DNA of 64,000 nucleotides from Luidia sarsii (Eukaryota; Echinodermata; Asteroidea; Paxillosida; Luidiidae): contig OX465114.1 in assembly GCA_949987565.1 (NCBI GenBank), positions 5,236,832 to 5,300,831 of the forward strand, given 5' to 3'. Shown here piece by piece: positions 21,201-32,199 of this stretch. The translations under genes and the position numbers were made by a program. The notes beneath the pieces were generated by a model that did not search any database, was not told the origin of the DNA, and saw only the letters and a program-made list of their open reading frames with translations. Position 1 is the stretch's first letter, and each line of letters begins with the position of its first letter.

Positions 21201-24200
21201 CACCTGAGTGAGCACACACACAGTACACCCACAACAAGGATCCTGTGCATAGCATCCCCAACTAGCATCCCTTGTTCCCGCCTTTACAGTTCCCGCCTTT
21301 ACCCTTCACTGAGCTAATCCTCCCACCAGGATCCCTCTCTATACTACATAAGGCCTTTTCACACTGTCCGAAATCTCGGGGTCGGAACCGGAACCGATTT
21401 TTTTCAACCCTTTTCCCACTACTAAAATTTCAACCCGGTTCCGAACCGGGTAGCATGCTCTAGCCGGATCGAAACCAACCCTTGCAGGGACCAGGGTTGA
21501 AAATCTCGATCCAGATTGAAAATGCATTTTTCAGCTTGAACCGGTTCTAAAACAATAGTGTGAACCACCCCGAGTTGAGATCACTACCGCCGATCCAGGT
21601 TGAGTTGTGTGGCGCGAAACTCCGTGGAAAAACGCGTCGTTGTGTGCGGTACCCACAGACGAAAAGTTCGTTGACACCCACACAGTACATACTGTTGTGC
21701 ACAGAATGCGCAATGTTTCACAGCAGTCTGGATTCTATTTCATGCACGCTGTGCTTACGGCCATGCGGCGGCCAGCAGTCCAATCTGTCCAACTACTGGT
21801 ATACCGTCGGCCGAAAGGCAAAAGGGCACGGCAGCACTGTGTGGGCACATCAATTCGTTGCCGTAAAAATCATCCAAAATTAAGGGCACTGCAGCAATTA
21901 CATAGGTGGTCCTATACAATGTTTCGTTGTTATTTTATTTAGGGAAGTTGCTTCTTGCCTTCTTTGCGAATGCCAGTCGCGCAAAAACTTTTCACGAAAA
22001 CGCGCAAAATAGGGGGGTTGACCAAAATTTATAAATCGCACATGCTTCGCGAAAATATTTTCGCAAAAGGACTTTCGTGTGGAATCTACTTATTTTTGAC
22101 TGGTACTGTACATTCAGCCACTATGCGCGTCGCAATGTATTGTGGGAGCGAGAAAATCACCACAGCGCGCAGGCACCACACATGATCCTTGTTAAGAGTT
22201 CGTAGTGTGAATACGCACGGCTGTATCCGGATTGAAAGTTACACGGATCACGTCGCAGCGGGTTTGCATCATGAACAGTGTGAACGTTGCGTCTCTGTGA
22301 ACCGGGTCAAAAACAGCCAATGCTGAACCAGAGCGGAACCGGGTAGGTTTCAACACGGTTCAAAGTGAAGAAAGTGTGAAAAGGCCTATAAGCCCCACTC
22401 CCAGTTGGAATACAGTACTCTCCTGAAGACGAACAGAGTACACTGTTCGAAACGTCGAGTTCTTCCGGTTCTTTTCAGAACCACACTAACTCACAAAAGA
22501 GATTTTACATGTTGTCACCGCAAACCTAATTATCCTGCTATTCTCACCATGCAAACCTTCAAATCTCATTTAAATATCCTTTCCACACTTGTAGGAAGAT
22601 TGTACCTTCATTAATCATGGAGCCTTTGGTGCAGTCTTGAAGGATGCTTTACAAGCTGCACAGACATGGCAATGTCATATTGAGAAGCAACCTTTGAGAT
22701 TCTTTGACAGAGAGTCTCTTCCTCACCTCGTCTATGTGGTGCGAAGATTAGCAAAGTTTGTTGGTAGGCATGGATTCCTATCTGAATGTCAACATATACT
22801 TCGGTATTTTATCAAACTCCTGCTTCATTGTTAACTGAAGTCTCACATGTAATTGTGAATGTAAATATGTTTATTTATGTTAGAAAGGAAATATGTTACT
22901 ACATGTAGTATGGTATGATCAAATTTACGGTATATGCAATTTGTGCTCAATACGCAATTGCCATTGATGTGTGAGATGCGAGTACATTTTAGTGTAAGAT
23001 CATAGCACTGGTACTGTTCATTCTTATCAAATACACCTTGTGCTGAATGTTTATTTTCATTTTGAATCTTTTTTTAGGATGTCAGCCTACAGGGCTTCTT
23101 CTGCTACCAAATGTGACAACAGCCATTAACTGTGTCATCAAAAGTATCAGCTTCCAAGCAGGCGATATCATTTATTGCTTGAATGTAACCTATGGTAATG
23201 GAGTTAATACATTTGTATTCTCATATCGAAAATGTGGAGGGCCTGATGTTTTGATCCTAGTAGGACCTTTCTCAAATGCAGAAACTGAGAAAGATCCTGC
23301 TAGGGTTGAAACGTCAGGCCCTCCAAATTTTTGATATTAGCACTTAGTACATTGTAGTCAGTAAGCAGTTTTAAAAATGTTTACGTATCACATTTGTATT
23401 AATTTTTTTTCTAATTTCTTGAAATTCATGCATAATGAGTTTGAAAATCTATTAGATATGATGAGATTTAAAAAACATCATCATTTTTGTATTTAAAACA
23501 GGTGCTGTTAAGAAGCTTTTGAAACACACCTCAGAAACAACAGGTGCAGTCATTCAAGAAGAAGCACTGACATTCCCATTGGTCTCCAATGATCAGGTAT
23601 CTCTTCATTGGAGGAAGCTGCACATAATTGTATTTAAAATGTATGCACGTTATTATTGCAATGAACAACAAAGGAAAGTTCCCTTTCTGTGTTAATGTGT
23701 TTGAAATTAAAACACACCATCAAGGTTTCCAAATTATTGTTGATTTATTCTTTAAGAAAGGTAGAGTGATCCCTAATACAATAGAACTATATGGTAGTAA
23801 ATGGTTTAATACTTCTAATTACCCCCCATGTCTCCCCAGGTAAGATAGTTGACTATTCAATGATTATAGGGTGCAGAAAATGTTACCATTACATGGATCA
23901 TGTACCTCAAGTGCAAAGTTGAATGCATGTCGGGAAGGTTAGTCAGAACTCGGAAGTGACCATGGTTTTAGGATACAAATATTAGCATTTGACTGCATAA
24001 TCAGGTCACAGGTTTCTTTTCAAGAAAAAATCTTTGTCAATTGGCAATAAATAGTATTTAATTGATATTGAAAGAACTGGTAGATTATCATACACGTGTA
24101 CAAATATCTATTGGACACTTCTTTGCTGTTTTCATTCCCCAATTCCCCATGATTCCCCATCTATTTCCTTGCCTTTGTGTAAACATATTTGGGAAGGCTG

Positions 24201-27200
24201 CTACGTAAGGGCTGGATAGCTGTGGTGGTAGTGTGGTGGTCTATAAATCCAGAAGTCTGGGTTAGAATCCTGGTTCTATCAGTCTTTGCTATTTTCATAC
24301 CTTGTTTAAACATTTCTCAGTTGGTTTCCTTTGCTTTGCTTTTTGTTGTAATGCCGATGTCCATCCTTCCATCTGTCCGTCTGTCCGGCCGTCCGCATTC
24401 AGATGTTAAAGGGTTTTTATATTCATATGAAACCCTTGATACGATTCAGTGCTTCTAATTTTTTTGGAATATAATAACATTAATTTCTGCAACTTAAAAT
24501 TAGAGTTTACAATTTGATTATCAGGAAAGACAATATAAAAATGTTAAAGTGTTAGAATATTGTACATGTACATATTCCAGACTGTGCACATACTGTGTAT
24601 GTACATTCAAATCATGCATGGCAGGCACACATGTATATTTTGATAACTTGCACTGTTACCCTGTTACTGTTTTTTTAATACCTAATGGTATTAAACAAAA
24701 TTTTTGCTTTCAACATGTTAAAGGGGAAGGGATTATTCACACATATTGTGGATAAAAAGTGGGATTGTTTATGTCTATGTCACACACAAAATTAATGTGC
24801 TCCCTATAAAGTGCATGTACATTGGAAACTACTCCACAACCACACTTTCATTCCATTTCTCCCTAAACACGTTCATTTACCAAGAAGGAGTAGACGAGTT
24901 GGATGGGGTTGGGTAGGGGTGAATGGGTGGATGGGGGCATGTTTGGGATGCTATTAGGGTTAGAGTATATTAGATTATATTAGATTATTGGGGTGACGGA
25001 ATAATAGGATTAGAGATGTAGAGTTGGGGATGTATATTGGTGTAGGGTGGTGATGTAGGGATAATGGGGTGGAGAATATGTGGTAGGGTTATGGGTTGAG
25101 GATTGGGATAGGTTTGGTTTGGGGTTTATGGTTTTATACATGGTTTACTTTTGGGTGGGGTAAGGCGCTGTGGTAATGTTAAAGTTTTTAAATATTGATT
25201 AGGTTTTAGCGAGCCATGACAGCTTTGCTGTTCTTGTTTGACATATAAAGCTAAACAATGACAACTTAGAACATAAGGGAATATAAATGTATTTTCGTTT
25301 GCTCTTATTTCAATGCAGATAATTGAAACTGTCAAGAAAAGTCTTAAGTAAGTTGATATTAGAAATGATGAATAGAAAAATATCCTCAATATTACTGAAA
25401 TGTAAACTGTTGTAATGACCATTTTTAACAGATTGCTTTTAATTTGTCTGTAGAGTTGGAACACGATTGGCTGTCTTTGACCATATCCCTAGCAACACGG
25501 CTTTCATTCTTCCTATAAAAGAACTCATTGCCATATGCCACGAAAGGTAAATAAACCCTTTAGATTCTCTCCATGCTATATACATAATAGAATCAAGCTG
25601 TCTGAATATGTTGTATGTGGATTAAAGTTTTACCTTTTTTGTAACAAACTGTTTCAAAATTAAATATGTACCGTACATTTTCTTAAATTTCCCTTTTCAT
25701 GTATATTTTCTTCAAGAAAACATTCTTACCCATAAGAGGAGGTTTGCAGTGACACCATGTAAAGGGTTGCTCTTTTGTGAGTGACTGTGGTTCTGGAATT
25801 GGAAAGGACTTCACTTGACAGTTTAAACAGTCTGCTCTGTTCGTCTGCAGGAGAAAGAGCGACTCTTTCTTAACCACACTTGCTGACAAAAGAGCAGCCC
25901 TTTACATGGCAATCCTCATAATCATAATAGGCTAAAGTAGTTTGTTTTATTCTTGTGCTATCTTTACAGGGGTGTTCCAGTGTTAATAGATGGTGCACAT
26001 GCTCTTGGCACTTTACCTCTTGACTTGGATGAGCTAGATGCTGACTTTTATACCTCCAATGCCCACAAATGGTTCTGCTGCCCTAAGGGATGTGCTTTCA
26101 TGCATGTGGGGAAGAGATGGAGGGGTGTTGTTCGGCCTCTGGTAGTGTCACATGGATGGGGGAGTGGCTTCAGTTCAGAGTTCATGTGGTCAGGTAGGCA
26201 ATCAGTCTTTCTGTGTTGCTCTTAGAAAGAGTACACCATGAAGACAACATCAGATGCATGTCCATTCATCCAATGTGACTAGTTGGACTGGTTTTGTTTG
26301 GATTCTCAGCATAAGCAATCATCTGAATCTAAAGACTACTTGTTTTCTCTACCCTTAGGCCTGCGGGATTACAGTCCTTTCTTAGCATTGCACAGTGTGC
26401 TAGATTTTTGGGAGGCAGTAGGGGTCGACAGAATAAGAAGATATAATCATCAGTTAATCATTGATGCTGGTAAGTATGTGAAGAGAGGCATTTTTTTCAC
26501 CTTGTTAAAAAGTTCCTAGTCAGTGTTTTATTTGTTTGTTTGAAAGACATTATGTTTGTAAAAATAAAGCTTGTATGTTATTATATAACTAGCATTGGCA
26601 TTTAGCACATACAAGTCTATGAACCTGACATATAGATTTGAGAGCACGTTTTGCCATCAAGTTTAAGAGCATTAAACACGTTTGATTTTTCAATTCTTTC
26701 AGCTAATCATTTGATCCAAGAATGGAAAACAGATTTACTAGCTCCATTGGACATGTGTGGTAAGAATTCAATACTGTTCATTAGGACATTTGCCTTTCAT
26801 TTCAAAAGTACAAATTAAAAAAGGTACAAATGAAAGAAATGTATTAATATAGAAAAAAAATGATCAGGCCTGACATTTTGATCCTAGCAAGGCCTTCTTA
26901 TAGGCAGAGTGACAAGAACCAAAACAAATAGGAAGGGGGAGCAATAGGGACATGGATGACAATGAACAATGGATAAAGCTGATAACTTGTAGGGTGAGAT
27001 CAAAGGGAAGGGCAGGGTCCGGTGGGGAGTAGGTAGTAGAGGGGGAAAGATCCAAGGGAAAGAGTCAAAGAAAGAAGTGGGGGAGTGAATATAAAAGAAG
27101 GATAATTGTTAATGGTGTAACTGGTGTTATTCATTCCCTTCCTGGATGTGGAGGCCATGTGGTTGAAATGTCCAAAGATGTTTCATCCATATTTCCTCCT

Positions 27201-30200
27201 GACAGCATCACTGTGATGACCAAGTAATTCTATGCCCAGTATACTTATATCTGATATAGAATTATTAGGGAGATTGAATTGACACCCAACTGATGTGTCA
27301 AATTTACCAATTTTGACAGCAGACCTATGGCCATAGACCTGGGGGTTTTTTTAAGTGTTTTTAGTTTCGCAAAAATATTCAATATTACAAACTCTACTGG
27401 AGATGATGGACATTATACTTGTGGACATGTGTAATGTTTGAGGTGGTGCATGTAATAGGTCTTGTAGTTTGAGCCCGAAGATTTTCAATCGAAAGAGTCT
27501 GTTTCTTGGATATGGGTCTTGCAAATAAGAGATTTGGATGGGTGGTATGAGGTGACTAAGGAAACCATTATCCTTAGGACTGGAGGGTGTTCGTTTGAGT
27601 GCCAAACTTATAGGAATGGAACAGGCTTTGGCAATGGACTTATATTTATATTATTTGTAGATATAGATTCATATCGCAGCTTATATTTCAACAATCAGTC
27701 AAAATGCGCTTGTACAAGCAACTTACAATACAGAAAATCTAAAAAGAAATGGGGTGTTTTTTTTGCCAGGATAAGTAATAGTTATCTATAGTTGCTTCCT
27801 CAAGAAAGAGCATTCACCAAATGTGATGTTGTCCAATCATGTCTCAGGCTCAATGGCTCTGGTTCAGCTACCACAGACTAAGACTGCAGTCAAGAAGACA
27901 GTCAACTACAGTACAGCTGAAATGATCCAAAACCAACTGTATCATCATCATAATATAGAGGTAAATAGTCCTCACAATTGGAGTGAATATTACTGGTTAC
28001 AAAGCTAAGCAGGCTAAAAGCCCAGAGGTATCTGCATTAAGGGACCTTGGGTTGATTTCACCAAACTCGTCCTAACTCAGGATCAATCGCAAGATGAAGA
28101 GCGATGCACAGAAACCATACAGCCTAGCACAACTTACGATGGGTTATCCATCGTTAGTAGGGTTACGATGCATCGTAAGGCTTTGTGAAATCCACCCCTT
28201 GATTGTTACACCAAACTCATTTCCAGCAATTATATTTTGTGCCCTGTACTACTTCTTGAAATTGGGACATATATGCCAAAATAAATCTAAGCAAGTTTTA
28301 AATCTTAAAATTTAGTGGGCCTAACGTTTCGATCCTAGCAGGACCTTTCTCAAAGGCAGAGTGACAAGGACAACACAGATACATGTACACGAAGGAAGGG
28401 GGAAGAGAGTGAATTGGACACGGATGAGAAACAAAGGACAAAGAGTAAAGCTGGTAGGGTGAGATCAAAGGGAAGGGCAAGGGTAGGGTAGGGATTAGTG
28501 AGAAGAGGGGGAAAGATCAAAGAGAGAAGTGTGAAGAAGTGAACACAAAAGAAGGATTATCAGAAGGCTGCATGGTGTTAGTCATTACCCTCCTGGATGT
28601 TGAGACCATGTGGTTGAATAGTCCAAAGACGCTTCATCCACATTTTCTCACGGCTTAGACGGACAGCATTACTACGGTGACCAAGGGATTCTATGCCCAG
28701 TACACTCATATCTGATATCGAATGATCAGGGAGATTGAAGTGATACCCAACAGGGGTGTCCATTTTACCGGTTTTAATTGTAGACCTATGGCCATAGATA
28801 CGTTTTTTTAGAGTGTTTTTGGTCTCACCAACATACTGAACGTATCTATGGCCATAGGTCTACAATCAAAACCGGTAAAATGGACACCCCTGTTGGGTAT
28901 CACTTCAATCTCCCTGATCATTCGATATCAGATATGAGTGTACTGGGCATAGAATCCCTTGGTCACCGTAGTAATGCTGTCCGTCTAAGCCGTGAGAAAA
29001 TGTGGATGAAGTGTCTTCGCACTATTCAACCACATGGTCTCAACATCCAGGAGGGTAATGACTAAACACCATGCAGCTTTCTGATAATCCTTCTTTTGTG
29101 TTCACTTCTTCACACTTCTCTCTTTGATCTTTCCCCCTCTTCTCACTAATCCCTACCCTACCCTTGCCCTTCCCTTTGATCTCACCCTACCAGCTTTACT
29201 CTTTGTCCTTTGTTTCTCATCGGTGTCCTATTCACTCTCTTCCCCCTTCCTTCGTGTACATGTACATGTATCTGTGTTGTCCTTGTCACTCTGCCTTTGA
29301 GAAAGGTCCTGCTAGGATCGAAACGTCAGGCCCACTAAATTTTAAGATTTGCATTTTGGTAATTTTAGTCAGTAAGCAGTTTGCAACATTTTTGTATATC
29401 ACTTCAAGTTTTAAATCATTGATTCAAAAATGTATCTGACCATAGTAGTATTATTTATAGAGCGCATTTTTTTTACAATCGGCAGTTGGTTTTGATTACC
29501 CCTGTAATATCCCTTTCAACCCCACCTAAGCTTGAGGTGATATTGAATAAACATGGTTGAGTCCCTGGGACAGTTGCCAGGCAAACATCTTGATCACCCA
29601 TGTAGCCTTCATAGGTTTGTGCACATTGGTTTCCTGTTGTGGGATATGATGGCCAGCCATTGTTTATATTACAGCAACCCCAGATGAACTCCCACTGCAG
29701 GCCTATGTAGTTCCTCCTTTTATGAGTGGGATTATTTATAAACTAACATGCAGGTCAAATTACAGTTGTGTAAGTGCCAATTTACACACAAAGGGCACTT
29801 CTAAAATTTAGTGGGCCTGACGTTTCGATCCTAGCAGGACCTTTCTCTGCCTTTGAGAAAGGTCCTGCTAGGATCGAAACGTCAGGCCCACTAAATTTTA
29901 GATTTACATTTTGGTAATTTTAGTCAGTAAGCAGTTTGCAACATTTTTGTATATCACAAAGGGCACTTGCTTACAGCATGGAGCTTATAGCATTATGCTT
30001 ATACATAGCACATTGGCACTGTTTTGTGTTTGTTTCGCATGGAAAAGGTGACTTTTTGAGGTGTGAGAAATGAAAAATCACACAGTGTTTTTTTTCTTGT
30101 TCACAGGTACCCATCAAAGCAGTAGATGGTAAACTATATGTTCGGATATCTGCGCATGTTTACAATGAATTATCAGAATATATAACACTGGCAAAAGCCA

Positions 30201-30214
30201 TTCATTCCATTTAA
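17478..30214 (+). CDS. Class-V PLP-dependent enzyme, isopenicillin-N-epimerase / cysteine-desulfhydrase-like
   Basis: This is a fold-type I, class-V aminotransferase-like enzyme. Exons are 17478-17484, 19121-19182, 20302-20421, 22595-22763, 23078-23194, 23502-23596, 25319-25347, 25454-25546, 25970-26193, 26359-26469, 26703-26759, 27848-27960 and 30107-30214. They total 1305 nt, or 434 aa, with every splice phase consistent. The N-terminus has FINHGAFGAV, typical of the group. DGAHALG at about 238-244 supplies the Asp and His that contact PLP. The AHKW motif places the Schiff-base lysine at about K264. RDYSPFLAL and SMALVQLP are also family-like. The first exon contributes only ATGGCAG. No signal peptide is visible. 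Relatives are annotated as isopenicillin N epimerase-like in invertebrates and as L-cysteine desulfhydrase in fungi and plants; beta-lactam synthesis is not implied and the substrate cannot be told. The gene is divergent from NDC80, about 3.2 kb away. A possible polyadenylation signal AATAAA lies near 30647. Confidence 0.9.
17911..18053. mobile_element. Fold-back MITE inside microsatellite
   Basis: An almost perfect palindrome of about 143 bp, with ends AGTCYGAGTAACTTGGACCC and complement; the centre is near 17980. A sister copy lies at 18308-18457. Confidence 0.75.
18308..18457. mobile_element. Fold-back MITE, second copy
   Basis: A palindrome of about 150 bp with the same ends as 17911-18053. 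The arms differ slightly, so the two copies inserted separately or have since drifted. Confidence 0.7.
18720..18860. mobile_element. Family B Penelope-terminus fold-back
   Basis: Two family B ends face each other (GGGCTGACGTTTC..., then ...GAAACGCCAGGCCC), followed by the shared tail TCAGTAAGCAGTTTGCAAC. Other such pairs lie at 23232, 29810, 31015 and 52260. Confidence 0.65.
20732..20771 (-). ncRNA. Hammerhead-like motif, family A, damaged
   Basis: Core CTGAAGA and a paired stem II are kept, but GAAAC reads GCAAC. It is in the left arm of the fold-back. Confidence 0.45.
21351..22387. mobile_element. PIF/Harbinger-like non-autonomous element
   Basis: Ends are AGGCCTTTTCACAC and GTGTGAAAAGGCCT. 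The 3-bp duplication is ATA (21348-21350 and 22388-22390). The uninterrupted site is seen at 34433-34445 (ACTACATAAGCCCC), which confirms the boundaries. No SANT or transposase frame is recognised in this copy. Confidence 0.75.
22420..22459 (+). ncRNA. Hammerhead-ribozyme-like motif, family A, intact
   Basis: The order is CTC, CTGAAGA, one extra C, stem II arms GAACAG and CTGTTC, GAAAC, GTC, GAG. CTC and GAG close stem I. Predicted cleavage lies after 22456. This is the best preserved family A core in the window. Confidence 0.6.
23232..23390. mobile_element. Family B Penelope-terminus fold-back
   Basis: Inverted family B ends meet near 23283; the right half keeps CTGAGAA, stem II and GAAACGTC. 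The tail TCAGTAAGCAGTTT follows. Confidence 0.6.
24185..24292 (+). repeat. tRNA-like dispersed repeat
   Basis: TTTGGGAAGGC...AAGGGCTGGATAGCT is followed by a B-box-like GGTTAGAATCC. It is related to copies near 43300, 57100, 62050 and 62450. It is not a functional tRNA. Confidence 0.5.
24893..25140 (+). repeat. G-rich, strand-asymmetric stretch
   Basis: Many runs of 3-5 G separated by short T/A-rich spacers (for example GGATGGGGTTGGGTAGGGG) lie on the plus strand of an intron. It could form G-quadruplexes. No coding signal. Confidence 0.6.
26870..27640 (-). pseudogene. Decayed Penelope-like fragment (GIY-YIG end)
   Basis: It aligns block by block with the 3' half of the element at 40257-42400, ending at the family B terminus GGCCTGACATTTTGATCCTAGC. 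Frames are broken. Confidence 0.65.
28049..28197. mobile_element. Short MITE, ends GGGT(G/T)GATTTCAC
   Basis: Inverted ends GGGTTGATTTCACCAAA and (complement) GGGTGGATTTCACAAAG enclose about 115 bp. A 3-bp CTT may be the duplication. Similar MITEs are common in marine invertebrates as I recall. Confidence 0.5.
28319..28357 (-). ncRNA. Hammerhead-like motif, family B
   Basis: Same layout as 40272-40310, with GTT in place of GTC before the cleavage point. Confidence 0.45.
29293..29331 (+). ncRNA. Hammerhead-like motif, family B
   Basis: GCCT and AGGC close stem I; the core reads TTGAGAA, then one A; stem II is GGTCCT with AGGATC; then GAAAC and GTC. Confidence 0.5.
29810..29960. mobile_element. 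Compact family B fold-back
   Basis: A minus-strand end and a plus-strand end are joined with almost no spacer (about 29845); the plus half has a full motif at 29849-29887. The tail TCAGTAAGCAGTTTGCAAC follows. Confidence 0.65.
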
Positions 30215-32199
30215 ACATTACCTTATGATTTGAAGAAAAAAATACTCCTGCAAATATAGTTGACAATTTTGAACCACCAGCTATAAGTCAATTTATAAAT
30301 ATGCACAATATTTTGATTATGGGTTTTAATGTATTTAAGGAACTGGAGTGGCCAAATAAAGGGAAGTGAGAATGTTTAGGAATTCGTGGACCATGAAGGA
30401 AATTTTGTGTATGATAAAACTGTGAAGTTTTTTTTTATGAACATGGAGGAAGGAATATGAATAACAACATTTATTAAAAACTCATTTTCAGACTTGTTTA
30501 TTATCACAATAATGATATGACCAAAATTCCACCAAAGGACCTATTTATTTTGTGTGTCACAAACCTAATTGTGTGTGTGCAATTACAAATACTCGAACCC
30601 CATGGTTCAGTAGTTAAACCATTCCTCCATGGTTAAACAGATATGAAATAAAAGATTTATATACAAACATGTATCTTATCTTCTTTCTTGATCAGTCTAT
30701 GAATACACATGTTGGCTTGCCGTATTTGTCTAGTCTCTTTCTTCCTGGTATTGGAGCCTGTTATTGATTAAATCTTGTTCTTTGATTTGTTTGCTTAGCG
30801 ACAAGCAATATGTTCGTTTGCTAGTTCAAAATCAACCTTTTTCAAAAGGCCTGACGTGTCGATCCAAGCAGAAAAGAGTACATAGTTTCTTCCGCCATTA
30901 TAGGGGCGAATCAAGGTCTTTCATCTTCACTACTTGTAGCTCCATGCCTTCACCCAGTGGCTGATCGAATAAAGCAACATACCCCAAAAAAATCTAAATC
31001 TCAAAAATGTACAGGGCCTGATGTTTCGATCCTAGCAGGCGGGGAAGAATGGGACAGTCTTAGGCAGAATGCCTTTGAGCGTGCTTTGAGAGCTGGTCCT
31101 ACGAGGATCGAAGCGCCAGGCCCTTACTTACATTTTCAGGTTTAACAGCAAACAATTAGGCATCAGATATCAAAACACATTTCAGAACAAACTGATAACG
31201 CCCATGAAGAATTGCCTAAAAGCGAACTATAATCATTGACTGCATGAGAGCCTGTCGACAGTGATTCAGACTGTGGTTGTATTCATGTTTCTGTCTCTAC
31301 TGTTTGTTTGCTTTTTGATTTTGAAATTGTGTCCGTAAGTGTAACCAGCATGGCTGTAAACCATTGCTCTATGCTGTAACTACCTGAGAAATAAGAAATG
31401 AAATGAAATGAAATGAGACTGTCCAGAGCTGCTTTCTAATAATATACTATAACTATGCGCATTCATTTCAAATATAATCCAAACTCGTGTTTGAACATAA
31501 AATGTTACATTCGAAATTCTGTATTCAAGACTTGTAGTTGTACTTGAAGTTGTAGGAAGAAATCCGCAGTGCCTGTTCCTCAAGCCTTCGCTAATTGATG
31601 TGCTATCGTTGTGTGCTTCTATAGTCCCAAGTACTGCAAACAACTTCCATTTGTTTAGGGTTTTTCTTTACAAGAAACAAAACAAATAAACAGTGTGGCC
31701 CAGTCTTTTACCCCACGCATCGGCAGTCAAAGCTCACGGTGAAGAAGGAAGTGGCAAGTGTGTGTTGAGTTTGATAATGTTCCAGAAAATGAAGGCCACG
31801 TGGGGTCAGAGCTGTGGCCTGATTTTCCATTAGGTCCACGGATCCATGTGTTTAGTATCTGCCTCCATGGTAATCTGGTAGTGGTATGCGGGGGTATTCG
31901 TGTAACGTCCATATGCAGGCCTCGGAAAACCCTGGTCTTCTATACGAAGTATTCGTCAACCATTGCAAGATAAGGAGACCAATCAGTTACGTTGCCTGAA
32001 ACTATAGGAACAGGATAAGAGTTTATAGTGTTAGTGGCACACCCGGATGTACTGTTGATGGTCATTGGTCGTACCGGATATACAGTGATGTTACTGTTAG
32101 TGGTTTATTAAGGCAGTTGCCAAGTGGGATCGTCAAGTATGTACAGCAGTACTCTGGAGAGTTAACTGAGTGCCCTAGTACACCTTACTTACGACGAAA
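30215..32199. other. Intergenic between PLP-enzyme and SLC22 genes
   Basis: It holds family B remnants near 30847 and a decayed fold-back at 31015-31128, and a short GAAAT repeat at 31386-31413. No gene or promoter motif is recognised. Confidence 0.5.

Larger units (their letters stand above)
20656..22535. mobile_element. Family A fold-back, interrupted by a Harbinger-like element
   Basis: The left arm (about 20656-21010) is repeated inverted at about 21115-21350 and 22388-22535. Both arms end in family A hammerhead units. The right arm is split by the insertion 21351-22387. No coding capacity. It occupies intron 3 of the PLP-enzyme gene. Confidence 0.7.
28310..29345. mobile_element. Two Penelope-like 3' ends head to head
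   Basis: The minus copy (28314-28835) and the plus copy (28845-29345) each encode the same GIY-YIG C-terminal stretch ([15 protein letters not shown]...IQEGND) and end in a family B hammerhead-like motif. The junction is near 28840. The pair lies in the last intron of the PLP-enzyme gene. Confidence 0.8.

Noticed and set aside
21560..21942. Overlapping open frames inside the 21351-22387 element
   Set aside because: Translations resemble no transposase or SANT domain; likely chance in GC-richer sequence.
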